Assembly: GCA_015227615.1 (NCBI GenBank)
Contig: JAALGZ010000001.1
Location: 1,984,001 to 2,048,000 of the forward strand
Direction: 5' to 3'
Length of the DNA stretch: 64,000 nt
Source: Labyrinthula sp. Ha
Taxonomy: Eukaryota; Sar; Bigyra; Labyrinthulida; Labyrinthulaceae
A model generated the notes under the pieces. The model was not told the DNA's origin. It saw nothing but the letters and a program-made list of their open reading frames with translations, and ran no database searches. This document shows, piece by piece, positions 21,315-34,250 of this stretch. Position 1 is the first letter of the stretch; every line of letters begins with the position of its first letter. The position numbers were made by a program, and so were the translations under genes.

Positions 21315-24300
21315 TTTCTTGATTCTGTTTATCTTTGTGTTTTATTCGCTCAACCAGTGTATAAACTGTTTATATACAGTTAACGGCTGAAATTTACTGT
21401 GATAATGTATTATAGTTTATAAGGTGCATCGTGCACGATTATTTAGGCGGAATTAAAAACTTCCGATTTATAGACGTTTCAGATTGATCAATAATGTCCA
21501 GGGTTCCCGTTTGATGCCAGGAGCAAAATGGTATAGCTGGACAAATAATGGTACGTTTCTTGCACAAGGACTTATGGCTCTTTCTTTACAAGAAAATCCT
21601 GCGGCTAGGTTAGTAGACAACAAAACACTTCTAATGATATTTCATCATTTAATAAGAACTCTCAAGTCAGGATATTTATCCAAGTCCACCAGAAGCACAA
21701 GCTATTATTCGTGGTAAATGCCTCTAATGCCAATCATTAAATAAGTTGAAGGTGAAATCCTGTTTCAGTAACATATGTATATCTATATCTACTTAGTCCA
21801 GCTTCGTCTCCTGCTCTTGTAAACTAGAACTTCTCCTAAACCTAAGTTTTCTGACTATAAGAATTAAATATCTTCCCACTAAGCAAGACCTAGATTCGGT
21901 AAGTATATTACATTTCTTGCTGCTTACAACAAAATGGAAGAGTATGAAGTTCATAACAAGAACCTGGAAATGCTTTTACAAGAGTTGATATTAAAAGACT
22001 TAAATTGTTTAAAACATTTTCTACTTATGTAGAGTAGCTTCTTTTTCTGTTCAAACAGCTCTTAGAAAACCTTTTTTTGGTAAGCAGAAGTCATCTTTCA
22101 GGGAGTGGTGATGTCGGCAGAACCCCACAATAGGCTGTCCCAAATTTGCTTCCTATTTCTCGTGGAATGAGTCCGTAGTACTAATTATTCTTGTCTCTAC
22201 AGTTGCAATAGACTGTTATTTCCAATGCCACTTGTTCTAGAGGGATGGTGTTGTAGCATACCTTTATTCTAAAGTCAGAGAGTGTTCTAAGATAAACAGT
22301 CCAGAAAATGTTCTGCGAAATTAGTTGCAAAATGAGGTGACATAAAAATATCATTCAGAAAACAAAAACACTTACTGCAGATATTTTATGCAGCACATAT
22401 GGCATTAAGAGGCAATGATGACTGCTTGGTTAAACTATAGGTTCTTAACAGGAGAGCCACCCAATAATTGAAAATGTTATATGTTCTTAACAGCTAAACC
22501 AAGTGCAACAACTCTTAAGTTTAGCAAAAATTCACGGAATAAGCCGATGAACTAAGCTTTAAGGCCAGAAATGTTAGTCATGGAAAAATTTTAAGATTCA
22601 TCTTTGTTATTCACTCTTTTGACCGTGATTATATGAAGGGATTGCAACATTTGCTTTAAACCTGCCTGAAGGAGAAGAGCCACACTGGTTTACTCCATGA
22701 GTTAAATTAAGGATAATACTAAAAGGATTGAAGTTTCTAAACTAGTTTTTATGATTAGTATACGGCTGCGAAATGTAGAACAACCGTCAAAGGAAACAAG
22801 CAAAGGAACTGCAAAACTGTTACTTTTTGCTGTGGGGTTTGATGAGCTTATAAATCGACATCTTTTACAAATGAGGTCCATTTTGTTTTCAACAAGCATG
22901 CCCAAGCTTTTGAAATGCTTTTTCTGAGCAAAACCGAACATTTTCATGAACAGGCAGTTGGAGTTTTATATTGTTCTCTAGAGCTCAGACAAATTCCAAG
23001 CGACACAAGATTTCCCGAAAAAGAAATGACACTGAGACCTGCTAAAGCGCAGACAAGGTTAACCAATAATGCTAGAAAAAAATAGAATAAACTCAAGCGA
23101 CAACAAAGTATTGGATTAGCTCAACCATGTTTATGATACCCATTTTAGCCTTAATAGTCTTCCAAAAATGTCTCATATCAACAAAAGTGGCTATGTAGAT
23201 CTTTCTGGTGTGAATACACAAGACTAAACAGATCTAGTCATCGGATCTTTAAATATTTGTCAATAATTATGTGATAAGTGTTTTGACTCTGTTTTCAATA
23301 AGAAAATTGGGAATTTAAGTCACCTTAGATTATTCTATTTTTTCCATTATCACTAAACTATCATGACCCGATTGGCTCTATGGTCATGGCCTAGACAAGC
23401 AAAAAGAGTGCTTCATTCTTGTGCATTATGAAAACCTTAAGAAACTGGTCATATGATCAGATAGTATCCCCGGAATACGATACGGTTGTGCCACAAAATC
23501 GACTAATTGATACTTTTTATGCCGTACAAAATGAAATAATATATTTTTGTAATTAACCCCAGAGCAATGGTGCCGATTTTCTAGTGATAATCAACAATCA
23601 GCCAAAATAGATTTATCAATGTTAATAATTACCAATCACAAAAATATGAGGAAAACCTTATTGAGAATTTAATAAAAAAAATTAAACCCAATCCCTAAGC
23701 AAAACTAAACCATTTAAGGGCAGGCTAGCCATTGATACAGCTTCTAAAGATAAGAGCTGTAGGCACTATTTATCTTCAATGTTGTTATAACTTAAAAATA
23801 TAATTTTAAAGCTATGTTTCTGTTTCATATTCTAACCCAAAGTTAAACTCTCAGTTTTCTTCAAGAAATAATATAGTTGAGATAAAAAACTACGTTGCAA
23901 AACGAATAACAACTAGCTGTTTATATGGAATTTTTCAAAACTATGCCCCTGAACTTGATTTCTCGCAGCAAGGCATTCGTACGTTGACTTCCTTCAGGAC
24001 AGGATCCGCACACGAGTCCTTTTACTAAATTCAGACCAAATAGTGTCGCATGGTTTCAGATTAAAGATTGTATCTTCGTGAAATTTGAAACTAAAAAATA
24101 AGTTTAGGTTTTCATGCGTTGGTAACATCATTCTTCAGAGACTGCACCTTATGATTAGAAAATAAATATGGTTTCGATAATAGACATAGTTTGTTCCCTG
24201 ACTTATGAGGAGGTTTCCAGTTGAGTACAATTCCTAAGGTGATGGACTAAAGAAAGTTTTGAGATTCTTGGAAACTGGTTGAATCAAGATTAATTAGGAG

Positions 24301-25912
24301 AAACCTTACAACTGCCTTTGCGAGATCAATGATTCTAAGCCGTGCTATGGTAGCATAGAAGGTTACCGCAAGAAACTGAAAGTCAAAATCAGTGTACAAT
24401 CCGCGAAGTTCCAACAATGATTATTTCTCCTGCTTTATGAGGATATTTTCCACTGGCGATTCAACCCTAGCTAATAACATAAAGTTTCTATGTCTAAATA
24501 AAATTGAAAACTCCACAATAGCTTGTCTTGAGCGGCCCATTTAATCTGAAGTAGGCATGGGCAGTCATTGATCATATAACCTAGAAAAATGCAGATACCA
24601 TAATAAGCATTTTAACACGAGGGTTTAAGGGAAGCTAGTCGCCTGTTACCGGAGGTACAGGTATGGAATCCAAGTTTATCTAGAAATGTCGCAAGGGCAA
24701 CTCAAAGGCAAAGTCAAAATAGCATGCCTGCAAAGGATATATAATAATCTCCAGTTAACTTACAGAGCTCTGCTCAGCTAGTCTTGTCTAAGGTCCCGCA
24801 TAGGTTTCATGGAGTACTTACCCAATGACCACAATTGCACACCTTATTATGAAAGTTTAATGGGTTAAGCTAAGAATTGTAGGCGACAAAGCCAGGTAGG
24901 TGAATTGAGCCCTTCGGGTACCGATGTTGCTCTTTTTGGCAACCTAGGCTTGAGCATTGCTGATTGACTAGTCTCCATCCTTAAGCCCCTTTCCGTGGTA
25001 TTTTTCGTAGATGATCATAAGAAGTAGTTAGGAGATCAAGGCTAATCTGCTAAAGTAGAAAACAGGGAGCTTCTGTTCTAGCCGGAAGATCTTATAACTC
25101 CATTTGCTCCGCATTTAAAATCGTCGACGCTATGATAGTTTAAAGTTTATTCTGTAAGAGCAATTATATGCTTCTTATGAGCTTGTTACAACAAAATCGG
25201 AGCGCAGTGTAGATATTCAAGTTATGAGTTTGAATCTCAGCCTATAAGTTACCTCATACGTGTAGTTTCACTTAGCCAAGTAACCCCGGGCTCCACTTAC
25301 AGTCTTGAAACAGTAGTACAAAGCAAAGAAACTGTTTGGATCAATTTCTTGAATGTCCTGAAAGTGCTTTTGGCGCATGGTATATTCTTTAAGAAACTAT
25401 GAAACTTTCTTTTTGTGGTGGCTGTAAATATGTAATTCCTCTATTCAGCCAAGGCATGTTCCCATGTTTAACATATGCCCCAACAAAGATGTCCTGATGA
25501 ACTTAGGTAAATTAACCTCAAGAAGACAAGAGATTCTTTGAATCTAACACTGAAAACGTAGTCGACCTGACATTTGTTGTTCAGAAACTAGGTTTAAACT
25601 CGATCCTACGCCAATTTTTCCTTGCTAAGATGGCAAGGCTTGAAGTTGAACGGTAATGCATAATTTGGAAACGCATCTATGACATCACAAGCGCTAGCCT
25701 AATGAAGTATAGAATAGTAAAGAAAATGCGGAAACGTACCTTGCAAACTCTAGCCAGGTTCTTAGAAAACAACAACCTAATATGTATGAACTAGGTTGAT
25801 GTTTATAGAGTTTTTTCCAAACTGATAAAGAAGAAACGAGGAGAAGAAAAATATTTCAAAGGCAGAGCGCAAATATTTCAGTACGCCCAACTGAAGTAGC
25901 CTATACACAAGT
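21315..25912. other. Large gene-poor region
   Basis: About 4.6 kb lie between the CNB-RGS start and the RUVBL2 stop. An open frame at 21484-21717 has no recognised content and begins at a non-ATG codon. At about 23480-23600 a segment contains GTGCCACAAAATCGAC and GTGATAATCAACAATC, resembling the dispersed repeat seen again near 52.3, 57.97 and 58.1 kb. Around 24880-24965 several short hairpins cluster. Segments near 24202 and 24432 share a loosely repeated TTATGAGGA..TTCCA pattern. No gene is supported, though a small gene split by tiny introns could be missed. Confidence 0.4.
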
Positions 25913-27438
<1,526 letters not shown>

Positions 27439-28638
27439 ATGAAAATAACGTTTCTGAAGATACTGTTAACGGTTATCTTCACTCCACTGATCATTAATTT
27501 CCGTTACAGCTATAAGAAAATAAAACAAGAAAATCCAAAATATCTACTTAAACACACAAGCAAACCTTTTTGCAACTGTTCAACTGCAAAAGGCTGTTTT
27601 CAAATCGGACTTGGAAAGAGAGCTAGATGGGAAGTTCTTGGATTTGCTGGCAATTCTCCAGCACATGAATACATGAACTGGTCCTACGTGTCTTCTATTG
27701 CTTGGGTTGAGGAATCCGATGTTGCTAGTTTATGCAGTGCCCATGAAAATGGGGTGAGAGTGTTACTTGCTGCACCTACTTTCGATCTGCATGGAGAAAG
27801 TACATCCTTTGACGATTGGGTAACAGCACTGCTGCAAAAACTAGACAAATTCTATTTTGATGGTGTTGTGTTTGATTTTGAAAAAGCTTTAGAGTTTAGT
27901 GACCCTTTAAATCAAAAGTATGCTGACTTGATAAGACGAACGAAAAGAGCTTTTACAAAGCATACGCCAGAGCTCGTTGTTGTTGTTTGTCTTCCGTGGG
28001 GTACTTTTGACGTCGACGGTAGAGAATATATGTACAGAGAACTAGGTTAAATTTTCCTTTATATATCATGTTTAGTCAACATACCGCATTTTGTATACAT
28101 AATGGGTTATGACATGTCTTCTCAGATGTATAGTCATTGTCTTGCATCTTCAAACTCCCCACTTGAAAAATTAGAAGTTGGACTAAGGAGCTACCTTAAG
28201 CTAACAGAGGATGCCTCTAAACTAATTCTCGGTGTTCCCTGGTATGGGTACAAATACCCGTGCACAAATGAGCTGAATTTAATTTATGAAAAAACTATGC
28301 ACGAGTATCCTCTTTGTCAAATTATGCACAGATCTTTCAAAGGGGCTCCTTGTTCTGATGCAACGGGAGAAGAAGTGCCGGTTAATGTTATTCTTGAAAC
28401 TCTAAATACATCAAGCGGCCTAATTCTCTATGATGAGGTTACAAGAACTTTCGTAGCTTCAATTGAAAATGGTCTCAAATCAATACAGTTTTGGTTTGAC
28501 CTGCCCAGATCCCTTCGGGAAAAAACTAGTCTGGCGAAGAAGTATGGTTTCGGAGGAGTGGGTCCCTATTCCTTTAGTTACTTCCCTTTCAATGCCAGTA
28601 ACAAGGAAAGTGTTAAAATGTGGGAAAGCCTTCTTTAA
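27439..28638 (+). CDS. CTBS: Di-N-acetylchitobiase-like glycoside hydrolase family 18 (2 exons)
   Basis: Exons 27439-28045 and 28076-28638 flank a 30-nt intron with an in-frame TAA; splicing gives REL-VNIPHFVYIMGYDMS. The protein has 389 residues, about the size of animal CTBS (385). A hydrophobic N-terminal segment (residues 4-22) looks like a signal peptide or anchor. The GH18 catalytic motif is DGVVFDFE (DxxxDxE pattern, with the terminal Glu as acid/base). The IMGYDMSSQMYSHC block matches the MSYD-type substrate strand, and LILGVPWYGYKYPC and YGFGGVGPYSF are typical of CTBS. The known reaction trims N,N'-diacetylchitobiose from the reducing end of free glycans in lysosomes; here it could also serve chitin breakdown. 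The stop lies 60 bp from the stop of the convergent scaffold-protein gene. Confidence 0.9.
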
Positions 28639-28698
28639 TTCAATACGCTACTAATAATCTCCTAACAGGAAGAACAAACTAGAATCACTTAACCCAAG

Positions 28699-31395
28699 TT
28701 AGATGTTCAATGAACTTGCTGCAAATTTTGCTTGCGCTTCTTTACTAGCCAGTAAAAGAAACATATCATCTTCCACCTTTTTAGGTTGTCTTTTCTTTCT
28801 TCGCCTCCTCTTCTTCTTTTTGCCCTGGTCAAACTTATCAATTATGCCATTGACACCTTCACCGTGGTTTTGTCTATCGTTTCTTCGATTCTCCTGTTTG
28901 AGGTGCTCATGCTTAGGCCAGCGACAATTTTGGCAATCTCCTGACATGATATCAAATACATAGGAGTCGCAAGGCTCAGCATCTCTGCTCGATTGTGAAG
29001 GTGGTATATGTGTGGTCCATGCAGGTGCCTGTGGTGTCTCGGGCTTCTGAGGGCGAAAAGTACTTACAGGTGGCACGGCCCTTCCAGTTTGCGGTGAACT
29101 AAAGTTTGGGACTGGTTGCATTAGCTTGCGCGTTGCTGAGGAGTCAAATCTTGGAGTTCTGGGTGGCACTACGGGGAAAGGAATATCCTGTGGCTGGTCC
29201 CTTGGAGGCAATGAAGGTGGTGGTTCCACTCTTGGGGTTTTTGGTGGAACTTGTGGCATCGGAGTGGAGTAACTAGTCTCATACGGGTGTGGTTGGGGTA
29301 ACGAGCGCCTTGGCATACTAAGAGCAGGCGATGGCTGTGGTTTTGCAGTATCAAAATCAGGGGTGCTAACGTACCTAGGGAGGGGCTCTGGCAGCGTCGG
29401 GCGTGCGTTAGGTTGCTGAGGTTGAGGTCTAGAGCCGTCAAAAGCTGGAATTGTGGGATTTTGCCTTCTTGGTTCATAATTTGCCTGTTGTTGCCCAGGC
29501 AGCGGCCTGTATGGACTTAGCACACCATTTTGTTGAGGGATACCGATAGGTGGCAGCGACCTTGTTGGCGAGGATGGTCTACCCATGTTAGGTGACATCG
29601 GTAACCCACCACCCATCTGTCCGTGTTCGTAATTGTTCTGTTGCATGGATACTGGGGCAGCCAACGTACTTTGCTTCTTTTTCTTCCCTCTGAACATTGT
29701 CATTATCCGAGCGCCAAAGCCTTGCTTCTTTTTTGGAGGCTGAAGGGGTGGCATGCTCATTACAGGGGCTATTACGGGTTGGTGAGGAATCACTCTCTGC
29801 GATGCTGACGCTTCAACTTCAAACTGGGGATATTGAGGATCAGATTGGTGAGCTATACTACCAGCAACTGTTTCCTGCGTATGCAACGTAAAATCATATG
29901 GGTTCGGTTGGTTTGGTCTGGCTCCATTAGTTCTCTCTATATTATGCTGTGCAGCATGAATTTTCTCCTGGTTCATTCTACCGTAGGCAGCGTCGTTTGG
30001 TTTTCTAGGGGGTAGACTTCCATCGCCTCCATATGAACCTTTATCCATGCTACTGAAATCTGCTCGATATACATCTTTCTTTGGATAACCTGGTCCATCA
30101 AGTGGTGGTAGAGGTCTTCCGGTTCTTTTTGGTGTTGGGGGTGGTAAACTTGCTTCATCGTCTTCACTTCTACTGGATTCTGACCAGTCTCGCGGGGGCA
30201 GACCAATGCTACTCGGGTGTATATTTGGCTTAGACTGTAAACGTTCATTAGGTCGGGGAGACACGGGCATTGGCGGTGCAGCTGTTGGTGATTTTGGAGG
30301 TCTAGCAAGAGTCAGGTCCAACCCAGGAGGTCTTGGATGATCGAGTGGGGTGATAATTGCTTGATATAGACTGTAATAAATTCGATTCAGTTCAACGCGT
30401 CCTTTCGCACGAGCTAGTCTAATCAGCTGCTGTCTCTTTTCTGGATGCTGAGTTGATTCATAATGCTCCGCATCATGAACCCTATAAAACTCGCCCAGTT
30501 CTGCGAGGAGTTCACTGTCTGTCATGTTCTCAAAAGGGTTTCCATTTTCCAGGTCTTCTGTCCTAAGGCTAACGAGCTCTTCTTCACTCTCCGTTATCTG
30601 ATCGTCATCAGTATATTCATCATCAAGTTCCTGTTCCTCTTGAAGAAAGTCGTCAAGCGATTGACCGTAATTCTCAAATAAGTATCTATTCAGTGGAGCT
30701 TTACCTTTCTCTTCAACCAACCCACACATATCCGGGACAGTCTCTAAATTATCAAAGTCACCGTGCTTTTGAAGGAATCTCGTAAGTTGTTCAGTAAGCT
30801 GAACTGTGTCTAATTGAACAGATATTTGATCCAAGTTATGATCATCCAGATTGGCCCCTCCACCTACAACTTTTCTTCCTCTGTTAAATTCCTCACATCC
30901 CTCGTCCAGTGTCTTCCCGTAAGTATCCCTTAACATTCCATCTAAAGCATCTATACCTTGGTGCAAGGCATACTGAATTGCTTTTTCAAAATTCCGCGCG
31001 TTGGCTGCGCTTAACTTTGATTCATCTACAACGGTGTAGAACATATTGAGTTTCTGTCTTATCTCTTTTTCAATCGCTTTATTTCGAGACTGTTCCAACT
31101 GGAGCTGTGTGCTTCCTACACTTACAGCTCGACTTAGTCTCTTAAACCTATCTCGAGCAGCATTAGGATTTGTTTGCCCCATGGCAATGGGGACAGAACT
31201 CTGCAGTTGCTGAACCTCTATCTGCTTTCCATATTGTAGCTGCAACATCTCGTTGAGCTTATGCAGCCCGTTTGCTTGGGTCCATTTCACAAGTCCATTA
31301 AAATCCATTCCATTGTATATCTTTTCCTGATCATTTTGAAGATAAAAATCCTGGATTAGAGCCCGTAGTTGATGGGGGGTTAGGTTGGCCGCCAT
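28699..31395 (-). CDS. FY-repeat, proline-rich scaffold protein with C-terminal Cys/His motif
   Basis: The single-exon protein has about 898 residues from the ATG at 31395 (MAANLTPHQLRAL). The frame is open 34 codons further, to 31497, but that extension has no repeat content. Four copies of a ~50-residue unit occupy the first ~350 residues. They begin IQDFYLQNDQEK, LNMFYTVVDESK, LTRFLQKHGDFD and LGEFYRVHDAEH, and each ends with a small-residue turn and LN..L...YG-like helix. This recalls the FYxxxNPxK-YG repeats common in protist cytoskeletal proteins, a resemblance I cannot test. About 450 proline-rich residues follow, with many PPxxP-type SH3-ligand-like motifs, then SYVFDIMSGDCQNCRWPKHE (Cys-x2-Cys..His) and a very basic KKKKRRRRKK stretch. 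It is probably a cytoskeletal or signalling scaffold; no enzyme domain is seen. Confidence 0.85.
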   Translation of the reverse strand: MAANLTPHQLRALIQDFYLQNDQEKIYNGMDFNGLVKWTQANGLHKLNEMLQLQYGKQIEVQQLQSSVPIAMGQTNPNAARDRFKRLSRAVSVGSTQLQLEQSRNKAIEKEIRQKLNMFYTVVDESKLSAANARNFEKAIQYALHQGIDALDGMLRDTYGKTLDEGCEEFNRGRKVVGGGANLDDHNLDQISVQLDTVQLTEQLTRFLQKHGDFDNLETVPDMCGLVEEKGKAPLNRYLFENYGQSLDDFLQEEQELDDEYTDDDQITESEEELVSLRTEDLENGNPFENMTDSELLAELGEFYRVHDAEHYESTQHPEKRQQLIRLARAKGRVELNRIYYSLYQAIITPLDHPRPPGLDLTLARPPKSPTAAPPMPVSPRPNERLQSKPNIHPSSIGLPPRDWSESSRSEDDEASLPPPTPKRTGRPLPPLDGPGYPKKDVYRADFSSMDKGSYGGDGSLPPRKPNDAAYGRMNQEKIHAAQHNIERTNGARPNQPNPYDFTLHTQETVAGSIAHQSDPQYPQFEVEASASQRVIPHQPVIAPVMSMPPLQPPKKKQGFGARIMTMFRGKKKKQSTLAAPVSMQQNNYEHGQMGGGLPMSPNMGRPSSPTRSLPPIGIPQQNGVLSPYRPLPGQQQANYEPRRQNPTIPAFDGSRPQPQQPNARPTLPEPLPRYVSTPDFDTAKPQPSPALSMPRRSLPQPHPYETSYSTPMPQVPPKTPRVEPPPSLPPRDQPQDIPFPVVPPRTPRFDSSATRKLMQPVPNFSSPQTGRAVPPVSTFRPQKPETPQAPAWTTHIPPSQSSRDAEPCDSYVFDIMSGDCQNCRWPKHEHLKQENRRNDRQNHGEGVNGIIDKFDQGKKKKRRRRKKRQPKKVEDDMFLLLASKEAQAKFAASSLNI

Positions 31396-32046
31396 ATCGT
31401 TCCTTGATCTTTTGTATTGTTCCGTATTTGAGTATTTCACGAATTCGACTTTCGGCCAAAAATTTTGGGATTTCCGATATGTTATCGTAATTCCCACATT
31501 CCCGTTTGCCTACTAAGTGAAGGACCCCAGTAAAATATTGAAACCAAAAGAAGAATCTATCGAAACTTGTAAGCCAATATCCCAAAACTAGAAGCTACGT
31601 ACTGTAATCCTAGCGCACAAGCGAATAATATTATTCGTCTGCCAAATTACCACATGAATTTACCCTCCTATATATTTTTGACAACAAACCAAAGGAAGTA
31701 GCTGCTTGCCTTTAAGTAATATCATGTTGCTTAAATATTGTCCCAAGTAAAAAAGAATAAGAATCAAATGCGATCAAGTTTAGTTTTCTCGAGAAAAGTC
31801 TGGAAACGTCATTTGATGTTGGCGAAAATACGCATGGTGAAACTGATAATTACTGTTTCCTTGTTAATAGAAAAAAACTCAAAAGGAAGGAAATATACAT
31901 CTATGTATGAGCTACTTTGCTAGACCCATAGCCAATTACGTATAGGTGTTGGTAAATTTGTATTAAAGTTCTTTTGTTGTAATTGGTTTATCATTAATTT
32001 TTGGGATCAAAAGACTACTTGAATAATTTTTAACCTAATAGTATGA
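31396..32046. other. Spacer between scaffold-protein gene and LINE relic
   Basis: This stretch should hold the promoter and leader of the minus-strand scaffold gene, next to 31395, plus the alternative 34-codon N-terminal extension (31396-31497). Beyond that the sequence is AT-rich, with a 61-codon frame of no recognisable content. Confidence 0.45.
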
Positions 32047-33570
32047 TGAGTCCGGAAACATCGTGCAATAGCTCACAAGATCGAAACACGGAAACGAATG
32101 ATTACAAAGAGTATCATGAAAAACCTTGGAGTTAAGATGCTTTTTATCGGCCTCAGAAAGGCATTTGATTCAGTTTCAAACAGCTTTTTTCTTCTTTCGC
32201 TTAGTAAGTACGGAGTGCTTGATGCATTAATAAAAAAGATTACGTACATATACGGCCTAGCGAAAGTAAAATTACTCGGAGAAAAAGAATTCAAGACAAT
32301 AAGACTAGTAAAGGGTATGTTTTAAGGCTATAGCTTGTCACCATCTTTATTTATTCTGACACGAAACAGTATCATACACCGGCTAAAAGATAATATGTGT
32401 GAAAAAGTAAACCTAGAAGCCAAACAAGTGCAACTAATGGCCTTCGCTGACGATTTAAATGCCTTTTTGGAGAATTCCTGTAAAGTGGTGGAACTGATAC
32501 AGTAGCTGGAAAGATTGGAATACATTTGTAGACTACGGAGAGACATCAACATAAGAAAAGTCATGTGCGTCGAAAAATGCTTAAAATAAAAGAGGAAAAA
32601 CCTGACACCTTGATAAATAGACATCTATGGAAATTTCATTGTGGAAGGTGTTACAGAATTTTTCAAACGGAAAGCCCCTTAACCTCTCTGTCCGAGCTTC
32701 CAGATGCTACGAATGAACAAGACACCGTCCAAAAACAAAAACACTTGTAGTTTCACACTCAGAACACAGAAAGGCCAACTTGCTGATGCACAAAGCTCCA
32801 GATATCGAAGTAAATGTCCGAACAATTCAGGTAGTCACCAAGATGAAACACCTAGGTGCAGATTTCAATATTTCGGAATTATTGATGAAGCAGCTTTGAA
32901 CAAGATAACGAGGGCAAAAAGTGACTTGAACCAAATTAACTAAATTCTGAAATCGGCTATCCTGAACAGCAAAACTAAGAAAAGGGTTTTGTGGTCACTG
33001 GTATCCTCTCCACTACTACATAACTGACAAAACTGGAAGATCACTGTCACCACCAGAAAAAGACTCAACGAACTTTTAAAAATATAAAATAGAAAACCTG
33101 GAAAACATTTATTTCAACCTGCAGGATGGAGACATGAACGTGTTTGAACTAGGCGAAAAAAGAATCCAAAGTTTCAGGAAATAAGAGACAGTGGATGCTC
33201 AACTAAACGCAGCACCGGAAACGACAATCCTGGAAACTGGAACACCACAATATCTCAGCGAAAGATTACTTCTGGAACAAACGTTACATCAGGACAAAGC
33301 CATGGAACACTCAGAAAAACAGAATGAACTCATTCCACCCTGCCATACATCTGCAGCTTCACAACACCCTGAACAAAATCTGGAAAGCAGTGCTGTCAAC
33401 CTTCCACCCACCCACTCACAAGGCTGTGCAACACCAATATCTTCTCTTTCACACCCCATTACACCTCCCAAGACAACAGCTGGATGCTCTCCTAACCTCT
33501 TTACACCCGACTGGCTTTGAATTCTCTGTACCCCAAGGAAAAGAACTAGACAGCTAGCAAGAGAAGCCTA
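32047..33570 (+). mobile_element. 5'-truncated, decayed LINE related to the intact element
   Basis: Translated pieces align with the reverse transcriptase and downstream part of the intact LINE. AIAHKIETRKRMITKSIM matches TIQKIEALDTIIKETL. IGLRKAFDSVSN matches IDFAKAFDSISH. SLSPSLFIL and MAFADDLNAF match SLSPSIFIL and FAFADDLVIL. FHCGRCYRIFQTESPL matches the Cys/His cluster FHCERCDRYFHSEMSL, and KHLGADFNISE matches KYLGAIFDPQG. The proline-rich tail is still recognisable near 33190-33530. The endonuclease half is absent. At least two in-frame stops and several frame changes interrupt it (for example TAA after KGMF at about 32322 and TAG near 32503). Divergence is high even in conserved blocks, so this is an old insertion of the same or a sister family. 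No target-site duplication was found, and the right boundary is uncertain. Confidence 0.85.
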
Positions 33571-34250
33571 GGCCAGAATAGCAACAGGAGAACCCATCGA
33601 AACTATAATTTGTAGCGAAAAGTCACATCAGCTTGATAATAACTGCCCTTCTGGAACTCAGATGAAGGTACAGATGAATTTGGAATTTACTATACTGTTT
33701 GGAACATAAACCTTGATCAAATACTGTTCAAACCCATCAAACAACTCATCACTGGACACAAGGGGCCACATAACATCACATCTGGACCGCTGGATCATTT
33801 TTGCCGGACTCTAATCAACATTCTTGGTCGAAAATGTTGTTTTGCTTTACTTTTTGATTGCATTTTCGGAAATCACAAACTTTTGGGAAATCAAGCGCAA
33901 GCATCACGGATAAGCAAGACGTTATTGGAACAAGAGGGATCCCACAGCTCAAAAACACCTTTTAATGGAAACAATTTAATATTAATTGTAATTTTACTGT
34001 AGAGAGTATGGGCAAGAGCGCAGGCTCGTGCTGGGTCAGGTTCGCGGAATCAATTATCACTGGTATAGAACTCTTTTTAACAACAACTAAATGGTTAATA
34101 TTTGGTAACTATAAAGTACAGATTTAAGAGTAATCCCAATCGGATATTGTCCGTGTATATGCCTTATAAACTTGGTATAACGAAATCGAATACTTACAAG
34201 AACCGACGCAGATTGAAACATTGCACCTATAACAAACACAAAGTGAGAAA
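33571..34250. other. Region upstream of the kinase gene
   Basis: The left part may be the decayed 3' untranslated region of the LINE relic, but I could not match it base by base. The right part must contain the promoter and leader of the SPAK/OSR1-type kinase, whose ATG is at 34251. No other feature is seen. Confidence 0.4.

Noticed and set aside
21440-21720. Possible broken FAD-oxidoreductase remnant and a 77-codon frame
   Set aside because: Similarity was limited to a few residues with stops inside, and the frame starts at a non-ATG codon. Not enough to call a pseudogene.
25160-25260. tRNA-like segment with GAGTTTGAATCTC
   Set aside because: A T-arm-like loop and a partial acceptor pairing exist, but the anticodon stem does not pair.
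31396-31497. 34-codon N-terminal extension of the scaffold protein
   Set aside because: The first FY-repeat starts right after the internal ATG at 31395 and the extension has no similar content; the shorter form is preferred, though the longer one cannot be excluded.
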